From contig JABURQ010000185.1 of assembly GCA_014762625.1 (NCBI GenBank), positions 1-40,744 on the forward strand: 40,744 bases of DNA, in the 5' to 3' direction. How positions within the stretch are numbered: the stretch's first letter is position 1; every line of letters starts with the position of its first letter. This document shows positions 35,513 through 40,744 of this stretch, one piece after another. Under the pieces are notes generated by a model. That model was not told the origin of the DNA, did no database searches, and saw only the letters and a program-made list of their open reading frames with translations. The position numbers and the translations under genes are program-made. The DNA comes from Planctomycetaceae bacterium. GTDB taxonomy: Bacteria; Planctomycetota; Planctomycetia; Planctomycetales; Planctomycetaceae.

Positions 35513-36061
35513 ATGAACCACAGCCCCGAAAGCAGTTATCGCGATCACGAACGAACCGCTTCCGGAAAGCAGGGGATCGGATTCGCCGTCATCACGCTCT
35601 CCGACACCCGAACCACCGCCGATGACAAAAGCGGCCAACTGATTCAACAGCTCATCGACGACGCCGGCCACCAGACCGCCGCTTACGAACTCGTCCCCGA
35701 TGATCCCGAACGGATCGCTCTCGCGCTCGACAACGCTCTCTCCAACGACCGGGTCCAGGTGATCGTCACCAACGGCAGCACCGGAATCTCCGCCCGCGAT
35801 ACGGTGGTCGAGATCGTCGAGAACATTCTGGAAAAGCGACTCGACGGATTCGGAGAACTGTTTCGCTCGTTGTCGTATGACGAAATCGGCCCGGCGGCGA
35901 TGCTCTCCCGCGCGGTCGGCGGAACGCTCGGTCGTCGCGTCATCTTTTCACTCCCCGGTTCCTCCAATGCAGTCCGCCTGGGAATGACGAAGCTGATCCT
36001 CCCGCAGGTCGGTCATCTGGTGCAGGAACTCCACAAGGATCTCCCCGGAGGTGAGGGGTGA
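35513..36061 (+). CDS. moaB: Molybdenum cofactor biosynthesis protein MoaB
   Basis: A 182-residue MoaB/MogA-family protein, which adenylylates molybdopterin before molybdenum is inserted. Family blocks are clear: FAVITLSDTRTTADDKSG, IVTNGSTGISARDTVVEIVE (the GG/S-T-G loop), LFRSLSYDEIGPAAMLSRA and IFSLPGSSNAVRLGMTKLI. The length is usual. Its stop codon overlaps the GTG start of the next gene by 4 bp (GTGA), indicating translational coupling. No other molybdenum cofactor gene and no molybdoenzyme is seen in this window. Confidence 0.92.
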   Translation: MNHSPESSYRDHERTASGKQGIGFAVITLSDTRTTADDKSGQLIQQLIDDAGHQTAAYELVPDDPERIALALDNALSNDRVQVIVTNGSTGISARDTVVEIVENILEKRLDGFGELFRSLSYDEIGPAAMLSRAVGGTLGRRVIFSLPGSSNAVRLGMTKLILPQVGHLVQELHKDLPGGEG

Positions 36062-37053
36062 ATGCCGACACGCTTCCCGATGCCAAACCTCCACGCAACC
36101 TGACGAAAGTGGCTCTCAAAGCCATTCTGACGCTCCTGGTTCTGGCGTTCGTCGGACGCCGAACCTGGCATCTGATCGAGGGACAGGATCTCTCGGAGAT
36201 CTCGGTCTGTCCCGGATGGCTGGCGGCATCTGCGTTGTTCTACGGCCTCGGTTGGCTCCCCTCGATCTGGTTCTGGCGCAACCTGATGTCCACGCTGGGA
36301 GGAACGCCTCCCTGGCTCTTCTCGGGGAAAGCCTATTTCGCCGGACATCTGGGAAAGTATATCCCCGGCAAAGCGGGAGTCTTATTGATCCGGGCCGCGA
36401 TGCTCAAGGAACGCGGTCATCAATTCGGTGCGGCGGCCCTGACGGCGGCTTATGAAACACTCGTCATGATGGGAGTCGGCCTGGTCGTCGCCGGTTCGCT
36501 CGCGCCACTCTTGGTCCCTGAAACAACACTGACAGACCATGCCCCCTGGGTGATCGGGTGGCGCTGGGTTCCCGGCGTGATCCTCGTGGTGGCGGCGGTA
36601 CTGGCGTTGCCGCTGGTGACCTGGTTGCTCTCCTGGGTGGCGGGGAAGTTCTCCGGTTCGTCGGAGGTGACGGTCCGCATTTCCTCTCGCCAGCTTCTCA
36701 AAGGGTACGCGGTCTTCCTGATTACCTGGATCTGCCTGGGGCTTAGCCTCGGAGCCGCGCTCCAAAGCCTCTCCGACGACTGGCTCTCGCTGGCCGATCT
36801 ACCGCTCTGGATTGCCGCGGTCTCCGCCTCGACGGTCATCGGTTTTTTCGCCGTCTTCGCACCGGGCGGACTCGGGGTTCGCGAAGGGATCATGATTGAG
36901 ATCCTCCGCATCCAACCCGAAATCTCCGCCGAAGAGGCCGCCCTCGCTTCGTGGATCCTGCGAGTCATCTGGCTGGTGACGGAAGCGCTCGGCTTCTGCC
37001 TGTTCTGGATGCTGGTTCGCTGGTCCGAACGCCGGACGAACTCCGCCGCCTGA
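36058..37053 (+). CDS. UPF0104 / lysylphosphatidylglycerol-synthase-TM-type membrane protein
   Basis: A 331-residue integral membrane protein with about eight hydrophobic segments, for example ALKAILTLLVLAFVG, ASALFYGLGWLPSIWFW, ETLVMMGVGLVVAGSLAPLL, VPGVILVVAAVLALPLVTWL and TVIGFFAVFAPGGLGVREG. The block GHLGKYIPGKAGVLLIRAA and the late APGGLGVREGIM are hallmarks of the UPF0104/LPG-synthase transmembrane family, whose members move or modify lipids. It lacks the aminoacyl-transferase domain of MprF. It starts with GTG, overlapping moaB by 4 bp; no in-frame ATG is near. Confidence 0.87.
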   Translation: MNADTLPDAKPPRNLTKVALKAILTLLVLAFVGRRTWHLIEGQDLSEISVCPGWLAASALFYGLGWLPSIWFWRNLMSTLGGTPPWLFSGKAYFAGHLGKYIPGKAGVLLIRAAMLKERGHQFGAAALTAAYETLVMMGVGLVVAGSLAPLLVPETTLTDHAPWVIGWRWVPGVILVVAAVLALPLVTWLLSWVAGKFSGSSEVTVRISSRQLLKGYAVFLITWICLGLSLGAALQSLSDDWLSLADLPLWIAAVSASTVIGFFAVFAPGGLGVREGIMIEILRIQPEISAEEAALASWILRVIWLVTEALGFCLFWMLVRWSERRTNSAA

Positions 37054-37097
37054 GAATTTACTTGTATCGTTTCCCAACGGCGATTTACGATGAACTC

Positions 37098-38114
37098 ATG
37101 CGCCGAATCATTCTCTCCACCTTCTGTCTGCTGCTGATGTCGGGATCGGCGTTCGCGCAGGACACCCAACTCACCGAAACGCTCGAGCTCCTGACCTGGA
37201 CCGCCGGCGTCTACCCCGAACAGCGGGACTGCTTTTCCTGCCACCACCAGACGATGCCGTCCCTCGCCTTGAAACAGGCCCACCGACAGGGATTGGAGGT
37301 GGACCTGGAGGAAATCGAACGACAGATTGCGTTGACGGCCCGATTCTTCGAGCCGCGCATTCCCCGCATGCTCAAGGGAGAGGGAGTGCCGGGGAAATCG
37401 TTCACCGCCGGCTACGCCTTGTGGCTCTTCGAAGACAACCAGCGCCCCGCCGACAAAACCACCGACGCCATGGTCGCGTATCTCCGCCAGCGGCAGCAGG
37501 AGGATGGTCACTGGCGAATCGGCACGAAACGCCCCCCCATCGAATACACCGACTTCACCGCCACCGCGCTCGCCGTCCGCGGCTTGCGCGATTACGGCCG
37601 ACCTCTCGTCAAAACCCAAACCTCGCCAGAAACCCCTGCAAGTTCGCCGCTCTCCGACGCCGAAAGAATTGCCAAAGCCCAACAGTGGTTGATCGCGACC
37701 CCGGCCAAGAATCAGGAAGCCCGTACGTTCAAACTGCTGGGACTGCTCTGGAGCGACGCCGACCGAGCCGAGATCGACAAAGTCGTGGAGGAGATCATCC
37801 AGCAGCAACGTCCGGAGGGCGGCTGGTCGCAGGAAAAGGAGATGCAGTCGGACGCTTACGCCACCGGGCAGATTCTGTTCGCCCTCCTCAAAGCCGACGC
37901 CGGGAAAACTTACCGGGACGCGATCGATCGGGGAATCGCCTGGTTGAAGTCAACGCGTCTGCCGGACGGCTCGTGGTTCGTCCAGACCCGCAGCAAACCG
38001 ATCCAGACCTATTTTGAAAGCGGCTTCCCGCACGACAAGTCGCAGTTCATTTCGACGGCAGCCACCTCCTGGGCAGCGTTGGCGATTCTGCTGGTGGAAG
38101 CGGAAGGACAGTAG
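37098..38114 (+). CDS. Exported terpene-cyclase-fold protein with CxxCH motif
   Basis: A 338-residue exported protein. The start at 37098 is set by its signal peptide (MRRIILSTFCLLLMSGSAFA). Soon after lies CFSCHHQT (Cys45, Cys48, His49), a heme c motif. The rest is an alpha-alpha barrel of the squalene-hopene cyclase/prenyltransferase type, with repeats such as DAMVAYLRQRQQEDGHW, EIIQQQRPEGGWSQEKEM, AIAWLKSTRLPDGSW-like GIAWLKSTRLPDGSWFVQTR and FISTAATSWAALAI. It is too short for a full hopene cyclase and no DxDD motif is visible, so triterpene synthesis is unlikely. It follows the membrane protein gene after 44 bp. Confidence 0.82.
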   Translation: MRRIILSTFCLLLMSGSAFAQDTQLTETLELLTWTAGVYPEQRDCFSCHHQTMPSLALKQAHRQGLEVDLEEIERQIALTARFFEPRIPRMLKGEGVPGKSFTAGYALWLFEDNQRPADKTTDAMVAYLRQRQQEDGHWRIGTKRPPIEYTDFTATALAVRGLRDYGRPLVKTQTSPETPASSPLSDAERIAKAQQWLIATPAKNQEARTFKLLGLLWSDADRAEIDKVVEEIIQQQRPEGGWSQEKEMQSDAYATGQILFALLKADAGKTYRDAIDRGIAWLKSTRLPDGSWFVQTRSKPIQTYFESGFPHDKSQFISTAATSWAALAILLVEAEGQ

Positions 38115-38156
38115 TTGTACGCCGGTTAAGCGGAGCGATGCGAGCCGTGTCCCAAC
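38113..38156 (+). repeat. 44-bp dispersed repeat, copy 1
   Basis: This 44-bp sequence, starting AGTTGTACGCCGGTTAAGC and ending CCCAAC, matches 40192-40235 at 37 of 44 positions in the same orientation. Its first bases overlap the stop codon of the cyclase-fold gene. It resembles short GTAGGTCGGGTTAGCG-like intergenic repeats of other bacteria. Confidence 0.75.
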
Positions 38157-38249
38157 CTACAAAACTCTCATACCGGCAGTCTCTCAACAATCATGCTCAC
38201 GCAGGCGAGAGCATGGCACCGAACATGTCATTGTGATGAGACAGGGCGA

Positions 38250-38720
38250 TCATGTCAGGGTACGAGTGTCCGTCACACCGCAGACCTTTTTGGTGATCGG
38301 TTTCGCGAATGCCTCGACGAAGATCATCATCCCGATAAACGCCCCGACAATAAAACCGCCGAACGCCCCGAGTAGCCGTACCAGCATCCCGCTATTGGCC
38401 AACAGCACAAACGCGCCACCCGCCGCCGGAAGAGCGATAATCAAGATGACCAGGAGCATAAATTTTTTGGAGGTCAGGAATCGCTGAGACGGCGTGGCGT
38501 TTTGGGAATGGCGTGCATAGTAGTCGGCGATCGTCTCGCCGGTATCGCTCCACTCGAACTCGGAGATCTCGAACATCGCACCGCACGACGAGCAGTACGT
38601 CCGCTCCATACTCGACATGGGATTGGAAACGGTTTCGAACGACTGGTCGCCCACCGTGGTTTCTTCGCCGCATTGGCGATGTCGATAAACGCGTGATTCG
38701 GGAACGAGCTGATCTGTCAT
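38250..38720 (-). CDS. Zinc-ribbon membrane protein of unknown function
   Basis: A 156-residue protein. The start at 38720 is preceded by a GGAG element; an upstream in-frame start at 38759 adds little. The N-terminal part holds a likely zinc site made of His14/Cys17 (HRQC) and Cys43/Cys46 (CSSC). Two hydrophobic segments follow near 87-106 (FMLLVILIIALPAAGGAF) and 110-133 (MLVRLLGAFGGFIVGAFIGMM). It may sense or regulate at the membrane, but no family is recognised and no partner is obvious. Confidence 0.72.
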   Translation of the reverse strand: MTDQLVPESRVYRHRQCGEETTVGDQSFETVSNPMSSMERTYCSSCGAMFEISEFEWSDTGETIADYYARHSQNATPSQRFLTSKKFMLLVILIIALPAAGGAFVLLANSGMLVRLLGAFGGFIVGAFIGMMIFVEAFAKPITKKVCGVTDTRTLT

Positions 38721-38905
38721 GGAGTCTCCTTGGATGGTTTTCGGACAACGGCACGTCATGCTTGTCCGTTACTTCAGTTACAGTTCTCAAATACGGTTTT
38801 CGCAGATGTCCAACCCCGAAAGATTGTGTGATTCGATCATATCACAAAGTCGTTTCGTGGCATAAAAAGGGGGGCCGAAACAGGCAAAACGAAAGATGTC
38901 GGTCT

Positions 38906-39421
38906 CTAATTGCCTTTAGGTTTGGGAGCGGGAGTAGATTGCTCAGGATTTTGTTGTTTTTTATCAGCTTGAATGACGTTGTGAACTGTCAATCCACCCC
39001 CCGGCTGGGGTAGATGCTTTGCAAAATCTTTGAGCAGAAAATCATCTCGTCCGGAATTGACGGTCACAGTTACAGTGTCAGAGGAGTCCTGATGGAGGGT
39101 CAACGCCGTCTCCTGTTCCCCAAATTCACGAAATCGGACTTCGACTTTCCATACCCCTGCTGCCTTGAGCAGGCCGATCAAACGTGAGGCCTTCTCAGAT
39201 GTTCCGCCAAAACGTTGAGTCGAATATTCATTGATGAAACTGCCTTCGATAAACGTCAGCTCATCTCGCATGTACCGGATCAGGTGATGCACCCTCTCCT
39301 TATGAGCCTTGTTGATTTCCCCGCGGTGTCCGATTTGAGGAGAACCAATCTTGCCGCCAATTGCCGAGGCGTTCGCGGGCAGCAGAGCCAGAATCAACAG
39401 TGTTGCAGACAGAGTTTTCAT
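38906..39421 (-). CDS. Small exported protein of unknown function
   Basis: A 171-residue protein with a signal peptide at residues 1-20 (MKTLSATLLILALLPANASA). The mature part has a helical start (EINKAHKERVHHLIRYMRDE), then strands including VWKVEVRFREFGEQETALTL and DTVTVTVNSGRDDFLLKDFA, and a polar proline/lysine-rich tail. No family or catalytic residues are recognised. It stands between two other small unknown envelope-protein genes on the same strand, separated by 185 and 220 bp, so they may be independent units. Confidence 0.65.
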   Translation of the reverse strand: MKTLSATLLILALLPANASAIGGKIGSPQIGHRGEINKAHKERVHHLIRYMRDELTFIEGSFINEYSTQRFGGTSEKASRLIGLLKAAGVWKVEVRFREFGEQETALTLHQDSSDTVTVTVNSGRDDFLLKDFAKHLPQPGGGLTVHNVIQADKKQQNPEQSTPAPKPKGN

Positions 39422-39641
39422 AGTGCTGATGAACCTCCGAGCGTGTGGTCTTGATCAGTTATGGAACTCTCAGGATAGTGGAAATCCCATTCGATCTGAA
39501 CAGGAATTTTTTCAGTCTCGATATTTTGGCGATGACTACCAGAGATCCACATGCGCCTGACCGATCTGACTCGCATGCAGTTCTTCGAACTACCACAAAG
39601 ACCAGTTGCGGCTTCAGCTCGCCGAACCGCGACTGTCACAA

Positions 39642-40097
39642 TCATTTTTCGGTCACCGGATCCTCCATGTCAAGAAAATCCATCACGTTCAGGTAATAGC
39701 CGACGTCCCCCTCGTTACTGCCGTAGCAGACCACGAGAAAACTGCAATGTTTCAGTTGTTCGGGGGTCGCGGAAAAGTAGACCGTGGTGACTCCAGGTGC
39801 TTGTCGATGATGGACGGCGTTGGGTTGAAGTTTCGCGGAGAGGAGGTGTCGACCTTGGGAATCCTTCATCCTGAGTTCTGCATAGGTGAACTTTTCCAGC
39901 CAGCCTTCCTGTTTGAATTCCAGCCACACCTTGATCCCCGCATCCCCATTGTTGCGAGCATGCATTGTGATCCCATATTTCTCCCGGGCCTGTTCCTGAG
40001 TGAGAGTCCCGACGCTGATCGCTGCATGAGCCGTGTTGGACGTTGTCGCGATCAACACCGCCAGGATTGCCAGAGTTGATGAAAAGCGTTGTCGCAT
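39642..40097 (-). CDS. Small exported protein of unknown function
   Basis: A 151-residue protein. The start at 40097 is supported by AAGGAG placed just upstream and by the signal peptide (MRQRFSSTLAILAVLIATTS, ending TAHAA). The mature part looks like a small beta-sandwich: YGITMHARNNGDAGIKVWLE, FTYAELRMKDSQGRHLLSAK, GVTTVYFSATPEQLKHCSFL and VVCYGSNEGDVGYYLNVMDF. It holds two cysteines (in KHCSFL and VVCYG) that could be a disulfide. No family is recognised. Confidence 0.65.
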   Translation of the reverse strand: MRQRFSSTLAILAVLIATTSNTAHAAISVGTLTQEQAREKYGITMHARNNGDAGIKVWLEFKQEGWLEKFTYAELRMKDSQGRHLLSAKLQPNAVHHRQAPGVTTVYFSATPEQLKHCSFLVVCYGSNEGDVGYYLNVMDFLDMEDPVTEK

Positions 40098-40191
40098 TTG
40101 ATTCTCCTTGTTTATGAGTGAACATAATAGGGAGACGCAGAGGCGCTCCATTTGGTTCCCGCAAAAGATCTCAAATTTGAGTGGTGAATGG

Positions 40192-40235
40192 AGTTGTACG
40201 TCGGTTAAGCCGAGCGAAGCGAATCGTCACCCAAC
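40192..40235 (+). repeat. 44-bp dispersed repeat, copy 2
   Basis: Second copy of the element seen at 38113-38156, same orientation, 37 of 44 positions identical, here wholly intergenic. Confidence 0.75.
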
Positions 40236-40369
40236 ACGGCAGTTCCACATGGAATAAATTGTTGGGATTCGCGGAGCTCATCCCAACCGACAAAAACTGT
40301 ACTCGTTTGATTCGTGGTTGTAAAAAAAGTTTTCAGTGTGAAGCGTTGAGTTTTCAGTTTCCTGGCTTC

Positions 40370-40448
40370 GTCTCTGCGTCGCCGCGCCGCTGCGCGAGAC
40401 TTCTTTTCTCTTCCGTGGGTCTCCGTTTTCTCCGTCTCATCAGTGTTC
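40370..40448 (+). repeat. Dispersed intergenic repeat, copy 2
   Basis: This 79-bp copy runs from GTCTCTGCGTCGCCGCGC through CTTCCGTGGGTCTCCGTT to CATCAGTGTTC and matches the minus strand at 20718-20795 over its whole length. Unlike copy 1 it is not followed by the long hairpin. Confidence 0.8.
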
Positions 40449-40744
40449 CAATTCATTCCGGGCCCATTCAGGCACTGGCGAGCAAGCTGCACAGTGCCAC
40501 CCGATTTTCTTTTCATTCTTTGCGTCTTCGCACCCCCGTGCGAGTCCTCTTCTTTCCTCTCTCGTATCTTCAGTAATCTATCCGAGAAATCAGCGTCATC
40601 CGCGGTCTCTCAATTGGGGATTTTTGAGTTTGGATTTTGGAACAGTGCCTGGCCTCTTGTGCTCATGCCACCCGGTTGGCACTCATGACTTGTTTCATAA
40701 ATGCCTTTCTAAACATTCAACATCGCTCATGCCGACTTCATAAC

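Larger units (their letters stand above)
40098..40744. other. Repeat-bearing non-coding end of the window
   Basis: No gene is supported in these roughly 650 bp. They include the second copies of the 44-bp repeat (40192-40235) and of the dispersed 78-bp repeat (40370-40448). Open frames here are short, cross the repeats and lack ribosome-binding sites or recognisable motifs. Confidence 0.6.

Noticed and set aside
36450-37808. Long minus-strand open frame (452 codons)
   Set aside because: Antisense to two well-supported genes and low-complexity in composition; no motif or ribosome-binding site.
37098-38114. Hopanoid biosynthesis gene (squalene-hopene cyclase)
   Set aside because: The protein is far too short, is exported and lacks a visible DxDD catalytic motif.
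40181-40576. Plus-strand open frame of 131 codons
   Set aside because: It crosses both dispersed repeats, so it is not a conserved gene.

Overview
The window reads as chromosome of a planctomycete (Planctomycetota, order Planctomycetales; genus not resolvable by eye). The case rests on family content: three exported formylglycine-type sulfatases, a DUF1501 twin-arginine protein, two giant exported proteins built as beta-propeller + HEAT repeats + planctomycete-type CxxCH heme domain, a five-heme PA14 protein, a sialate-O-acetylesterase-like protein and a DUF1080-like lectin-fold protein. Most genes encode exported proteins. No rRNA, tRNA, CRISPR array or prophage was seen.

Layout. 1-2.5 kb: two exported esterases on the + strand, separated by REP-like hairpins. 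2.5-7.3 kb: a probable minus-strand operon of a five-heme PA14 protein, an exported sugar-dehydrogenase-like propeller and a small anchored protein. 7.7-12.7 kb: a small basic exported protein ends 2 bp from a convergent 1545-residue ceramidase-like/propeller/HEAT/cytochrome fusion. 12.9-18.5 kb: a DUF1080-like protein, an HpcH/HpaI aldolase, a HAD phosphatase, a DUF1501 protein, a sarcosine-oxidase-like flavoenzyme and a DUF5648-like exported protein. 18.7-20.65 kb: a group II intron on the minus strand encoding its reverse transcriptase/maturase, with recognisable domains V and VI. 20.7-20.9 kb: an intergenic repeat and a long hairpin. 21-29.5 kb: three sulfatases, a DUF885 metalloprotein, and a three-gene operon containing dodecin. 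29.5-30.8 kb: a parvulin-type peptidyl-prolyl isomerase and SlyX. 30.9-38.1 kb: a membrane-anchored propeller/HEAT/cytochrome protein, a tandem universal stress protein, MoaB, a UPF0104-type membrane protein overlapping moaB by 4 bp, and a terpene-cyclase-fold protein with a CxxCH motif. 38.2-40.1 kb: three small unknown envelope proteins. 40.1-40.7 kb: non-coding sequence with further copies of two repeat families.

How the genes may work together: the esterases, sulfatases, DUF1080-like protein, propeller dehydrogenase-like proteins and c-type cytochromes fit a periplasmic system that strips esters and sulfates from glycans and oxidises the products. The aldolase could then act on sugar-acid intermediates in the cytoplasm. 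This link is inferred from family content only; there are no SusC/SusD genes, glycoside hydrolases or regulators here, so it is not a classical polysaccharide-utilisation locus. The most unusual items are the multidomain redox fusions, the CxxCH-bearing cyclase-fold protein, the small operon around dodecin, and the repeat-rich surroundings of the group II intron.
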